Origin: Micromonospora cabrerizensis
GTDB taxonomy: Bacteria > Actinomycetota > Actinomycetes > Mycobacteriales > Micromonosporaceae
Assembly: GCF_022230955.1 (NCBI RefSeq)
Contig: NZ_JAKKFI010000045.1
Span: 1-64,000 of the forward strand
Length of the DNA stretch: 64,000 nt
Direction of reading: 5' to 3'
A program made the translations under genes and the position numbers. Below are positions 32,965 to 41,140 of the stretch, piece by piece. How positions within the stretch are numbered: the stretch's first letter is position 1; every line of letters starts with the position of its first letter. Under the pieces are notes generated by a model. It did not search any database. It had not been told where the DNA came from and saw nothing but the letters and a program-made list of their open reading frames with translations.

Positions 32965-34500
32965 ATGAATCCGCCCAGCCGCAGGGACCTGCTCCGCGCC
33001 GGCGCAGTCACCTCTGCCGCCGTCCTCTGTCCGTCCCCGGCCGCCGCATCCCCGCCACCGCCAGCGGACTGCGCGCCACCGCTCGGCCCGGTCCGGGTGC
33101 TCCCGGACGACCCCCGGTACGCGGACCTCGTCCGCCGCGGCAACCGCCGGTTCGTCGGCCGACCGGACGAGGTGCGTGTGGTGGGCTCGACCGACCAGGT
33201 CGTCTCGGCCGTGCAGGACGCGGTCCGCACCGGCCGGCGGGTGGCGGTGCGGGGTGGCGGACACTGCTTCGAGGGGTTCGTGGACGACCCGGCGGTCCGC
33301 ATGGTGATCGACCTGTCCGGTCTGACCGAGGTCTACCACGACCCGCGGGGGCACGGCTTCGCCGTCGAGGCGGGCGCGACGCTCGGCGAGGCGTACCGCC
33401 GGCTCTTTTTCGGTTGGGGGGTGACCCTCCCGGGTGGATCGTGCCCGGGAGTGGGCGTCGGCGGCCACGTCGCGGGCGGCGGTTACGGCCGCCTCTCCCG
33501 GGTGCACGGCCTCGTGGTCGACCACCTGTACGCGGTCGAGGTGGTCGTCGTGGACCGCGGCGGCACCGCCCGGGCGGTGGTCGCCACCCGCGAGCCGACG
33601 GATCCGCACCGTGACCTGTGGTGGGCGCACACCGGTGGCGGTGGGGGCAATTTCGGCGTCGTCACGCGTTACTGGTTCCGGTCGCTGCCCACGCCGCCCG
33701 CGCGGCTGCTGGACTTCACCGTCACCTGGCCGTGGGCCGGCATGGACGAGCGCGGCTTCCACCGGCTCGCCGGCAACTTCGGCCGCTGGTGCGCCCGCCA
33801 CAGCGGGCCCGACTCCCGGGCCAGACACCTGTACGCCGAACTCATCCTGTCCCGTCCGCAGGCCGGCGGCCACACCCTCAGCGGCCAGGTCCCGCACGGC
33901 AGCCGACACCTGTTCGACGAACTCCTGGTGGCGCTCGGTGACGGTCTCGACGTCACGCCGACCGTCTCCGCCCAGACGTTGCCCTGGCTGGCCGCGACGC
34001 TCGGCGGCGAGAACGACGACGGCAAGGGCTGGCGGCTGAAGGTCAAGTCCGCGTTCCACCGCGCGGCCCTGAGCGATCGGCAGCTGCACGCCGCCTACCG
34101 TCACCTCACCCGCACCGACACCGACCTGCCCGCCGGCTCGGTGAGTCTGAACACCTACGGCGGGGCGATCAACGCCGTGCCGCCGGCCGCCACCGCCGCC
34201 ACCCACCGCAGCGCGTCGATGGTGCTGTTCTACCTGGCGGGCTGGGCCGACCCGGCCGCGGACTCCCGGCACCTGGCCTGGATCCGCGAGTTCTACCGCG
34301 ACATGTACGCCGACACCGGCGGCATACCCCCGGACGGCGCGTACGTCAACTACCCCGACGTCGACCTCCGGACCGCGAGCCGGCCCTGGTCCGAGCTCTA
34401 CTACGGCCCCAACTACCCGCGGCTGCAACAGGTCAAGGCCCGGTGGGACCCGCGCGACGTCTTCCACCACGACCTGTCGGTCCGACCACCCGGCCGCTGA
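32965..34500 (+). CDS. Tat-exported BBE-type FAD-linked oxidase
   Basis: A 511-residue secreted flavoenzyme. The N-terminus SRRDLLRAGAVTSAAVL is a Tat signal. The FAD-binding PP loop contains GGGHCFEGF with His100, and PGGSCPGVGVGGHVAGGGYG with Cys160; these are the two residues that attach FAD covalently in berberine-bridge-type oxidases. The C-terminal YYGPNYPRLQQVKARWDPRDVF is the BBE domain. Relatives oxidise sugars or secondary metabolites with O2; the substrate is unknown. It is probably controlled by the divergent TetR. Confidence 0.92.
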   Translation: MNPPSRRDLLRAGAVTSAAVLCPSPAAASPPPPADCAPPLGPVRVLPDDPRYADLVRRGNRRFVGRPDEVRVVGSTDQVVSAVQDAVRTGRRVAVRGGGHCFEGFVDDPAVRMVIDLSGLTEVYHDPRGHGFAVEAGATLGEAYRRLFFGWGVTLPGGSCPGVGVGGHVAGGGYGRLSRVHGLVVDHLYAVEVVVVDRGGTARAVVATREPTDPHRDLWWAHTGGGGGNFGVVTRYWFRSLPTPPARLLDFTVTWPWAGMDERGFHRLAGNFGRWCARHSGPDSRARHLYAELILSRPQAGGHTLSGQVPHGSRHLFDELLVALGDGLDVTPTVSAQTLPWLAATLGGENDDGKGWRLKVKSAFHRAALSDRQLHAAYRHLTRTDTDLPAGSVSLNTYGGAINAVPPAATAATHRSASMVLFYLAGWADPAADSRHLAWIREFYRDMYADTGGIPPDGAYVNYPDVDLRTASRPWSELYYGPNYPRLQQVKARWDPRDVFHHDLSVRPPGR

Positions 34501-34521
34501 CCTCATGTTCGCGGCGTCGGC

Positions 34522-35064
34522 CTACCCTCGGGCGGCCGGACCGGTCCGTGCGGCACGGAGCAACCGGAGCTGACCGATCTCCGCGGCGTTCTTCATCAGT
34601 TCGGCGTTGACCCAGGCGATCGTGTGCGTGACCGTGTGGTCGGTCGTGTCCGGCCAGGGGAACATCGCCGGCCCGTCCAGGTCTGCGTCGCTGAGCTGGT
34701 CGAGAAGGCCCAGCCACTCGGTGCGCAGGCCCCGCAGCCAGGCGATGGTCGGCTCGCCCGCGCCGGGCCAGGCCACGGCCGCGCGCTGCCGTGGTGGCAC
34801 TCCTCGGAGATGATCCGTCGTCACCGTCCACCACCAGCCGATGTGCCAGGTGAGCCAGCCGATCGTCGGCACCGGGACCGGGTCCGGTTCGGTGTCGGCC
34901 CAGTCCGGGGTCCAGGTGCCGTCGGCGCCGCGCCGGACCGACCAGCAGTGCCCGGCCGGCTCCCAGAGGAAGTCGTCGGCGTCGAGTCGTTCGAGGTGGT
35001 ACTCGAACAGCGCCCAGGTCAGGTCGAACTGCCAGCGCAGGAGGGCAACGGACGGTACGGGCAT
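34522..35064 (-). CDS. DinB-fold protein (DinB_2)
   Basis: A roughly 180-residue four-helix-bundle protein of the DinB/YfiT-like group. The opening LLRWQFDLTWALFEYHLERLDADDFLWEPAGHCWSV and later WLTWHIGWWWTVTTDHLRG and HTIAWVNAELMKNAAEI carry His residues at the places where metal is held (for example WHIG and THTIAW). Many act as thiol-dependent transferases; activity here is unknown. Start ATG 35064 is taken from similarity; an in-frame GTG at 35112 would add sixteen residues with no resemblance to the family. Confidence 0.78.
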   Translation of the reverse strand: MPVPSVALLRWQFDLTWALFEYHLERLDADDFLWEPAGHCWSVRRGADGTWTPDWADTEPDPVPVPTIGWLTWHIGWWWTVTTDHLRGVPPRQRAAVAWPGAGEPTIAWLRGLRTEWLGLLDQLSDADLDGPAMFPWPDTTDHTVTHTIAWVNAELMKNAAEIGQLRLLRAARTGPAARG

Positions 35065-35132
35065 TCGAGGATTCTGTCGGGGCAGTGGCGTCGCCGTCGA
35101 CAGAATAAGCACTCACCGACCCGACCGGTGTG

Positions 35133-35178
35133 GGCGTGCTGACGGTGCGGCATCGTGAGGCCGCGCCGTCAGCACGCC
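35133..35178 (-). terminator. 19-bp-stem terminator of the seven-gene GTP-derived-metabolite operon
   Basis: GGCGTGCTGACGG/CCGTCAGCACGCC arms continue through GCGGC/GCCGC for 19 pairs with one G-U, closing an eight-base loop. It begins 28 bases after the reductase stop on the minus strand and insulates the DinB gene. Confidence 0.75.
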
Positions 35179-35206
35179 GGCTGCGCCGGGCGGGCCGGCG
35201 CGACGA

Positions 35207-35920
35207 TCAGGAGGCGGTGTCGGGGCAGCGCGCGGAGAGGGCGTAGCGGAGCAGGACCACGTCGCCGATCTGCCGGGCCTCGGCCAGCCGGGCGCGACGG
35301 CCCGGGTGCCAGGGAAAGTGACCCTCGCCGACGAACCGGGGCGCCCGCCCGTCGCCGACGAAGAACGGGGCGACCACCAGGTGCAGCTCGTCGGCGAGAC
35401 CGGCGGCGAGGAACTGGGCGTGCACCGTCCCGCCGCCCTCCACCATCAGCCGCCGTACGCCCCGCGTGGCCAGGTCGGTCAGCAGCCATCCCGGGTCGAC
35501 CGGCTCGCCCGCGTCGATGACGGTGGCCAGGCGACCGAGGCGCTCCCGGGTCTTCTCGACCGCGTTGGTGGCGCAGTAGACGAGCCGGGTCGAGTCACCG
35601 GCGGTGAAGAAGCGGGCGGCCGGGTCGAGGTCGCCCTGGGCGGTCAGGGTGACCTTGGTGGGCGATTCGGGTCGGCCGGACGCGGCCCGCTCGGCCCGCC
35701 GACTCGGCGAGCGCACCAGCAGCCGCGGGTCGTCGCGGCGGACGGTGGCCGCGCCGACGAGGATCGCGTCGCAACTGGCCCGGACCGCGTCGACGCGGTC
35801 CAGGTCGTCGTCGTTGGACAGCAGCAACCGTTGCTCGGAGGCGTCGTCGATGTAGCCGTCGATCGAGGCGGCGCAACTGAGCAGCACGTATGGCCGCGGG
35901 GGCTCCGGCCGGCAGCTCAT
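35207..35920 (-). CDS. RibD C-terminal-type (pyrimidine) reductase
   Basis: A 237-residue protein with the dihydrofolate-reductase-like fold of the RibD C-terminal domain. CAASIDGYIDDASEQRLLLSNDDDLDRVDAVRASCDAILVGAATVRRDDPRL binds NADPH and substrate, and LMVEGGGTVHAQFL is the nucleotide motif. The CMP-deaminase domain of bifunctional RibD is absent. The family reduces the ribose of 5-amino-6-ribosylaminouracil phosphate or its undeaminated form. The start overlaps the ribA stop (ATGA). Position at the end of a non-riboflavin operon suggests a dedicated pathway rather than vitamin B2 supply. Confidence 0.85.
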   Translation of the reverse strand: MSCRPEPPRPYVLLSCAASIDGYIDDASEQRLLLSNDDDLDRVDAVRASCDAILVGAATVRRDDPRLLVRSPSRRAERAASGRPESPTKVTLTAQGDLDPAARFFTAGDSTRLVYCATNAVEKTRERLGRLATVIDAGEPVDPGWLLTDLATRGVRRLMVEGGGTVHAQFLAAGLADELHLVVAPFFVGDGRAPRFVGEGHFPWHPGRRARLAEARQIGDVVLLRYALSARCPDTAS

Positions 35921-36600
35921 CGGGGGGCAGCCCGGTCGCCGGTGCCACTCGCGAGTGCTTCCGCCGCCTCGGTCTCCGCCGCCTTGGCCGCCTTGGCCGC
36001 CAGGTAGTCGGCGTTGGCCGGGGACAGGAACACGCTGGTGGGCACCCGCTCGACGACGTCCACGCCCAGCCGCGTCAACTGCTCGGCCTTGTCCGGGTTG
36101 CTGCTGAGCAGTCGGATCCGCGGCACGTCCAGCGTGGCCAGCATCTGCGCGGCGGCGGTGTAGTCCCGCTCGTCCTCGCCCCGGCCCAGCGCCACGTTGG
36201 CCTGGTAGGTGTCCAGCCCGGCGTCCTGCAACGCGTACGCGTCGAGTTTGGCGTACAGACCGATGCCGCGGCCCTCCTGACGCAGGTAGAGCAGGAAACC
36301 GCCGGCTTCGGCGATCCGCTGCACCGCCTCGCGCAACTGCGGCCCGCAGTCGCAGCGTTGGCTGCCGAACACGTCGCCGGTCAGGCACTCGCTGTGCGGG
36401 CGGACCAACGGGGGCTCTCCCCCGGCGGCGAGCCGGTCGAGCGCGCCCGCCCAGTCGCCGAGGCCGAGGGCGAGGTGCTCCCGGCCGTCCACCAGGCCCT
36501 TGAACGAGAACACCCGGACCGTCGTGGTGTAGCCGTCGGGAAACGTCAACGGCACCGTGACCTGCGTGCGGATCGTGGCGACCGGCAATGCTTCGGGCAT
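35917..36600 (-). CDS. ribA: GTP cyclohydrolase II paralogue
   Basis: A 227-residue enzyme expected to open GTP to 2,5-diamino-6-ribosylamino-4(3H)-pyrimidinone phosphate, formate and pyrophosphate. Zinc ligands Cys72, Cys83 and Cys85 are in HSECLTGDVFGSQRCDCG, and the triphosphate motif is RQEGRGIGL. The catalytic Tyr (E. coli Tyr105) is kept as Tyr122 in KLDAYALQD; I recall an orphan Streptomyces paralogue with Met there that stops at the formamide, so this copy should run the full reaction. No DHBP synthase (RibB) or RibE/RibH lies nearby. The C-terminal tail is Ala/Lys/Glu-rich. Confidence 0.92.
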   Translation of the reverse strand: MPEALPVATIRTQVTVPLTFPDGYTTTVRVFSFKGLVDGREHLALGLGDWAGALDRLAAGGEPPLVRPHSECLTGDVFGSQRCDCGPQLREAVQRIAEAGGFLLYLRQEGRGIGLYAKLDAYALQDAGLDTYQANVALGRGEDERDYTAAAQMLATLDVPRIRLLSSNPDKAEQLTRLGVDVVERVPTSVFLSPANADYLAAKAAKAAETEAAEALASGTGDRAAPR

Positions 36601-36655
36601 GGGACTCCTCTGTCCGGCGTCACCGAGCGCGGCGACGCGTACGTCTCACAACCGA

Positions 36656-37594
36656 TCAACAACCGCCGGCGGGGGCGGCTTCCCGGGCGGCGGCCGGAAC
36701 TCGGTTGCGCCGGGCCAGCAGCACGGCGGCTCCGGGCAGGCTGGCGACCAGGATCAGTGCACCGTAGACGGTGGCGGTGGCGACGCCCTCGGCCGCGCTG
36801 AGGCCGGCCGCGCCGAACACCCAGGCGGCCACCCCCTCGCGGGGGCCGAAACCGGCGACGTTCAACGGCAGGCCCATGGCGAGCAGGGCGAGCAGCGTCA
36901 ACGGCAGCAACCGCGACAGCGGGGCGTCCGACCCGGCGGTCCGTGCCGCCACCAGGAAGGTGGCCAGGTGACCGGCGACCATCACCGCGGAGGCGATCAG
37001 CACGCCGAGCCAGGTGCGCCGGGCCAGGAGCCCGGACCGCACGTCCGCCACGGCGGTGCGCACCGCCCGCGCCCAGCGCGAGGGGCCGGCGTTCGGCACG
37101 ACCCGGGCCAGCAGCACGGCGACCAGCCCGCCCGCGACCAGCAGCGCGGCGGCGACCGGCAGGTACGGGCGCACCGGCGACGGAAACGCCGCGAGCACCA
37201 CCAGTGCGACGCCGAGCAGCACCACCTGCCCGGCGGTACGTTCCCAGACCACCGCGCGGATCCCCCGGCTGACGTCACCGGCGTCCCGGCCGTGGCGGAC
37301 CGCCCGGTGCACGTCGCCGAGCACCCCGCCGGGCAGGGTGGCGTTGAGGAACACGGCCCGGTAGCAGTGCGCCACGGCGGTCGCCAGCGGCAGCCGCACA
37401 CCCAGGCCACCGGCGACCAGACTCCACCGCCACGCCGCGCAGACCGTGGTGAGCACCCCGATGACCAGCGCCGCAGCCAACGCCGGCGCGTCGATCAGTC
37501 GCACCCCGGCGAGGAACGGGCCGGTGCCCACCTGCCACAACAGGACGGCGAGCAGACCCACCCCACCGACCACTCGTGCCCAGGCCCAGAACAT
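36656..37594 (-). CDS. UPF0104 / lysylphosphatidylglycerol-synthase-TM-type membrane protein
   Basis: A 312-residue protein with eight or so membrane helices. Conserved stretches LNATLPGGVLGDVHRAVRHG and MGLPLNVAGFGPREGVAAWVFG mark the LPG_synthase_TM family, the flippase part of MprF without the lysyl-transferase domain. Such stand-alone proteins are often found with glycosyltransferases and are thought to flip or present glycolipids. GGGGAGGG precedes ATG 37594. It lies 66 bases after the methyltransferase and 55 before ribA in the same operon, suggesting the product is membrane-linked or exported. Confidence 0.85.
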   Translation of the reverse strand: MFWAWARVVGGVGLLAVLLWQVGTGPFLAGVRLIDAPALAAALVIGVLTTVCAAWRWSLVAGGLGVRLPLATAVAHCYRAVFLNATLPGGVLGDVHRAVRHGRDAGDVSRGIRAVVWERTAGQVVLLGVALVVLAAFPSPVRPYLPVAAALLVAGGLVAVLLARVVPNAGPSRWARAVRTAVADVRSGLLARRTWLGVLIASAVMVAGHLATFLVAARTAGSDAPLSRLLPLTLLALLAMGLPLNVAGFGPREGVAAWVFGAAGLSAAEGVATATVYGALILVASLPGAAVLLARRNRVPAAAREAAPAGGC

Positions 37595-37660
37595 CGGCGT
37601 CGGCCCTCCCCTTGAAGATCGTCCACTTGCCCTAGTCCACGTACCCAGGGCGTGAACGGT

Positions 37661-38479
37661 TCATCCGTCGGCGAGGAGGTCTGCGTGCTCGACCAGCACG
37701 GTGAGTCGCCCGGCCGCCGCGTCGGCCAGCCGACGTCGGGCGTACGCCTCGGCCGGTCCGGCCAGGTCGGGACGCTGCTCACAGGCCGCGCCCACCCAGC
37801 CCCGCAACCACTCGGCGACCAGATCGGCGTGCTCCGGGCCGAGCCGCCACGGGCTGGGCCGTTCCCGCACGTCCACGCCCCGCCGGGCGAACGCGGCGGC
37901 GGTGGCGGCGACGGCGTCCGGGCCGAGCAGCCGCCGGCCGTCGACGGTACGCCGTTGGTGGTCGTTGAACGCGGCCTCGACCACCACGTCCAGCGGGTCG
38001 GTGGGGGTGAACCGGACCCGCCCGGTCACCGAGAGGGCGAAGAGCGTCGGACGGCCCACACAGGCCGCCACCACCCGCTCGATCTCGTCGGCGCTGAGCA
38101 TGTCCAGCAGCGCGGACGCGGTGACCAGGGAGGCGTCGGCCAGGTCGGCGGCGTCGAGCCGGGTGAGGTCACCGCAGCGGGTGCTCACGGTGACCGGGGC
38201 ACCATCGGCGGCGGCCACCCCGGCCATTCCCTCGGCGGCACGGGCCAGCAGGTCGGCGTCCCGGTCGTGCAGCACCCAGTGCTGCGGGCCGGACAGACGG
38301 GGGGCCACCCAGCGGCTCATCGAGCCGGTGCCGCTGCCCAGGTCGTGGATCACCGTCGGGGCGTCACCGGCCAGCCGGGGGCGAACGGCGTCCAGCAGGT
38401 CCTCGGCGCGCGCCGCCGCGTCGGCCGGCTCCCGCAGTCGCAGCCAGTCGGCGAACGGCAGGGTCTCCTCGACGGTCAT
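37661..38479 (-). CDS. class I SAM-dependent methyltransferase
   Basis: A 272-residue methyltransferase with SAM motif I in VIHDLGSGTGSMSRWVAPRL, the acidic motif II in WVLHDRDADLLARA and motif III near LDAADLADASLVTASALLDML. The start overlaps the glycosyltransferase stop by ATGA. The acceptor is unknown; within this operon it may methylate the pterin/pyrimidine or its sugar. Its C-terminal part includes WRLGPEHADLVAEWLRGWVGAACEQRPDL, which resembles actinobacterial methyltransferases found with PTPS-like genes, as far as I can recall. Confidence 0.83.
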   Translation of the reverse strand: MTVEETLPFADWLRLREPADAAARAEDLLDAVRPRLAGDAPTVIHDLGSGTGSMSRWVAPRLSGPQHWVLHDRDADLLARAAEGMAGVAAADGAPVTVSTRCGDLTRLDAADLADASLVTASALLDMLSADEIERVVAACVGRPTLFALSVTGRVRFTPTDPLDVVVEAAFNDHQRRTVDGRRLLGPDAVAATAAAFARRGVDVRERPSPWRLGPEHADLVAEWLRGWVGAACEQRPDLAGPAEAYARRRLADAAAGRLTVLVEHADLLADG

Positions 38480-39558
38480 CCCGCCACCTCCTCCAGCGCG
38501 GCGGCCAGCGACGCGGTGGTCACCGGCCAGTCGGTCAGGGTGTCGCGTCGGGCCAGAGCGGCACGCCGCAGCCGGGCCCGCAGCGGTTCGTCGGTCAGCC
38601 AGCGGGTCAACGCGTTGGCCAGCGCGGCCGGGTCGTCCGGTGCGACCAGCAGGCCCGGACGGTCACCGCCGGGCGCGTGGCCGAGCGCCTCCGGCAACCC
38701 GCCGACCTCGGTGGCCAGCACCGGCAGGCCGCGGGCCAGCGCCTCGGTGACGACCATCCCGTACGTCTCTCCCCGCGACGGCAGCACCAGCAGGTCGGCG
38801 TCGGCGTACGCGGCGTCCAGCGCCGCACCGGTCAGCGGCCCGGCGAGTCGCACCCGCTCGGTGAGGCCCGCGCCGGCGAGCCGTTCCCGCAGCCGCCGCA
38901 CGAGATCCGGTTCTCGGGCCAGGGTGCCCGCGCACACCATCGTCCAGCGCAGCCCGACCAGCGTGGACAGCGCGTCGACCAGCACGTCGTGCCCCTTGTG
39001 ACGGGTGACGGCCGCGACGCAGAGCAGCCGGTCGCCGGTGACCGAGCCGGGCGTCGGAGGTGCCGGGCGTACCCCGGGAGGGGCCGCCCGGATCCGGTCG
39101 GCGAGCGCCGGATGGCGCGTCACCAGGTGACGACGGGTCCACTCGCTGGTGGTGACGACGGCCCGGGCGGTGCCCAGCGCCCGGGCCTCCGCCTCGTCGT
39201 CGAACGGCAGGTGCACGAGAACGGCCAGGCGCAGCCGGCGGGCGTGCGGGACGAGTAGGTCCGGCACTGCCGAGGCGATCAGGCCGTCGAGCAGCACCAC
39301 GGCGTCGTCGGGCGTGGCGTCGAGCAGCCCGGCGAGCGTCACCCGGTCGACCGGGTCGGCGTCCGGCCACGCGCCGGGCACCGGGTGCTCGCGCACCGAC
39401 CAGCCGTGCTCGCCGAGGCCCGCGCAGACCCGTCGGTCGTAGGTGTTGCCACCACTGGGGGTGGCCGAGTCGTCGATGTCACCGGGCAGGAGGACGTGCA
39501 CCGTGCGGCCGGTCGTGTCCGACCCGCCGGCGGGCGCCGTCCGGCCGGCATCGATCAC
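38476..39558 (-). CDS. GT4-family glycosyltransferase
   Basis: A 360-residue GT-B-fold enzyme. The nucleotide-sugar site shows the GT4 motif [33 protein letters not shown] (E-x7-E), and [20 protein letters not shown] precedes it. The N-terminal domain contains [20 protein letters not shown], typical of retaining glycosyltransferases. GTG 39558 overlaps the PTPS-like stop. It probably transfers a sugar from a nucleoside diphosphate to the operon product on the cytoplasmic side. Confidence 0.87.
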   Translation of the reverse strand: MIDAGRTAPAGGSDTTGRTVHVLLPGDIDDSATPSGGNTYDRRVCAGLGEHGWSVREHPVPGAWPDADPVDRVTLAGLLDATPDDAVVLLDGLIASAVPDLLVPHARRLRLAVLVHLPFDDEAEARALGTARAVVTTSEWTRRHLVTRHPALADRIRAAPPGVRPAPPTPGSVTGDRLLCVAAVTRHKGHDVLVDALSTLVGLRWTMVCAGTLAREPDLVRRLRERLAGAGLTERVRLAGPLTGAALDAAYADADLLVLPSRGETYGMVVTEALARGLPVLATEVGGLPEALGHAPGGDRPGLLVAPDDPAALANALTRWLTDEPLRARLRRAALARRDTLTDWPVTTASLAAALEEVAG

Positions 39559-39959
39559 AGCGAGCGCTCGTAGCTGGCCCAGGCGATGTGCGACTCGTGC
39601 AGGGTGACGGTGATGCCGCTGAGGTCGCGCGCCCCCGCGCCCAGGTCACCGGCGTGGACCCGCTCGGCCAGTCGGTCCGCGATGGTGCGGGCCAGCACCT
39701 CGGTGGTGGTGTTCACCCCGGCGAAGGCCGGCTCGTCGTCGAGGTTGCGGTAGGTCAGGTCGCCCAGCACGGCCCGCAGCTGCTCGGTGGCCAGCCCGAT
39801 GTCGACCACGATCCCGTCGGCGTCCAGGTCGGGCCTGCGGAACGTCGCGTCCACCACGAAGGTGGCCCCGTGCAGGCGCTGGGCCGGGCCGAACACGTCG
39901 CCCCGGAAACTGTGGGCGATCATCATGTGATCCCGAACGGTCACGCTGAACACGGTCAC
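39555..39959 (-). CDS. PTPS/QueD-like protein with altered active site
   Basis: A 134-residue T-fold protein of the 6-pyruvoyl-tetrahydropterin synthase/6-carboxytetrahydropterin synthase family. It begins [20 protein letters not shown]; His16 and His30 match two of the three zinc ligands, but the normal HGH pair reads LHGATF (Ala32), and the catalytic Cys position of QueD (Cys27) falls on Gln27/Arg28. The C-terminal [11 protein letters not shown] keeps the pterin-anchoring Glu. So the fold and pterin pocket seem kept while the standard chemistry is unlikely. GTG 39959 overlaps the dehydrogenase stop (GTGA). Confidence 0.85.
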   Translation of the reverse strand: MTVFSVTVRDHMMIAHSFRGDVFGPAQRLHGATFVVDATFRRPDLDADGIVVDIGLATEQLRAVLGDLTYRNLDDEPAFAGVNTTTEVLARTIADRLAERVHAGDLGAGARDLSGITVTLHESHIAWASYERSL

Positions 39960-40954
39960 TCCCCGTCGTCGTAGGTGATGAGGTGGCAGAGCGCGGGCAG
40001 GTCGCCCGTGCTCAGTCTGGACAGCACGTCGGGCAGCTCCGCGAACCGGGACGCGCCGGTGATCAGGGCGTCGAAGGCCGGGTCGTCGAGCAGGTCGAGG
40101 GCGAGCGCCAGCCGGTCGGCGTAGCTGCGCCGTCCCCGTCGGGCGGGTGCCACCATGCCGACCTGGCTGCTGCGGACGCTCAGTCGGCCGGAGTGGAAAG
40201 CGCCACCGAGCGACACCTGCACCTGCCGGTCGCCGTACCAGCTCAGCTCGATGACCGTGCCCTCCGGCGCCAGCAGGTCCAGCGAACGTTGCAGGCCGGC
40301 GCCGGTGGCGCTGGCGTGCACGACGAGGTCCCGGTCGCCGGTCGCGTCGCCCGGTTGGGCGAACTCGACGCCGAGCGCGCCGGCCACCCCGGCCCGCCGG
40401 GCGTCGGTGTCGACCAGCTCGACGTGCACGCCGGGGAAACGGGCCAGCAGCGCGGCGACACAGCAGCCCACCATGCCCGCGCCCACGACGGTGACCCGGT
40501 CGCCGACCAGCGGCGCCGCGTCCCACAGCGCGTTGACCGCGGTCTCCACCGTGCCGGCGAGCACCGCCCGGGCCGGGGGCACCCCGTCCGGCACGGGCAC
40601 CACGGCGGTGGCCGGCACGACGTACGCGCTCTGGTGTGGGTGCAGACAGAAGACAGTGCGTCCGAGCAGGTCCGGCGGGCCCTGCTCGACCACGCCGACA
40701 CTGAGGTAGCCGTACTTCACCGGGCCGGGGAAGTCACCCTCCTGAAAGGGCGCGCGCATGGCGGCGTGCTGGTCGGTGGGCACCCGGCCGGCGAAGACCA
40801 GCGTCTCGGTGCCCCGGCTGACCCCCGAGTAGCGGGCCCGGACCAGCACCTCGTCCGGGCCGGGGGCGGGCAGCGTCACCGGCCGGATCTCCGCCGCGCC
40901 GGGCTCACGCACCCAGCAGGCGTACGCCTCGCGGTTCACCGTCGCGCACCTCAC
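39956..40954 (-). CDS. MDR-family (zinc-type alcohol dehydrogenase-like) oxidoreductase
   Basis: A 332-residue medium-chain dehydrogenase/reductase. The cofactor motif is [17 protein letters not shown] with an acidic ELVDTD after it, so NAD is likely. Where zinc alcohol dehydrogenases have the catalytic Cys, this reads [13 protein letters not shown], as in BchC-type proteins, so a catalytic zinc may be missing. It is the first gene of the seven-gene operon. GTG 40954 has CGGAG six bases upstream; GTG 40939 with GAGG is possible. Confidence 0.83.
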   Translation of the reverse strand: MRCATVNREAYACWVREPGAAEIRPVTLPAPGPDEVLVRARYSGVSRGTETLVFAGRVPTDQHAAMRAPFQEGDFPGPVKYGYLSVGVVEQGPPDLLGRTVFCLHPHQSAYVVPATAVVPVPDGVPPARAVLAGTVETAVNALWDAAPLVGDRVTVVGAGMVGCCVAALLARFPGVHVELVDTDARRAGVAGALGVEFAQPGDATGDRDLVVHASATGAGLQRSLDLLAPEGTVIELSWYGDRQVQVSLGGAFHSGRLSVRSSQVGMVAPARRGRRSYADRLALALDLLDDPAFDALITGASRFAELPDVLSRLSTGDLPALCHLITYDDGE

Positions 40955-41011
40955 CTCTTACTCCGGGCCGCACCGAACGGCCAGGTTTCCGTGCCCTCTC
41001 GCGGGTTGTCG

Positions 41012-41098
41012 ATCATAAACACGAAGCGGAGGTGTCCACAGTTCGAAGGTCACCGCCCGGACCGGTAATCGGACAAAAGCCTCATAGCTGCGCTTTTG
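41012..41098. promoter_or_regulatory. divergent promoter region of operon and surface-protein gene
   Basis: Between 40955 and 41140. On the minus strand TATGAT (plus-strand ATCATA at 41012-41017), 57 bases before the dehydrogenase start, is a good -10 hexamer but lacks a clear -35. On the other side CAAAAGC...GCTTTTG (41074-41080 and 41092-41098) is a seven-bp inverted repeat 42 bases before the surface-protein ATG, a possible operator. Confidence 0.35.
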
Positions 41099-41140
41099 CC
41101 CCGATACGCTCCCCTGGCACATTCGATCAACGGGGGCGTG

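Noticed and set aside
35207..36600. Ordinary riboflavin operon
   Set aside because: RibB, RibE and RibH are absent and the two genes are joined to PTPS-like, glycosyltransferase and membrane genes.
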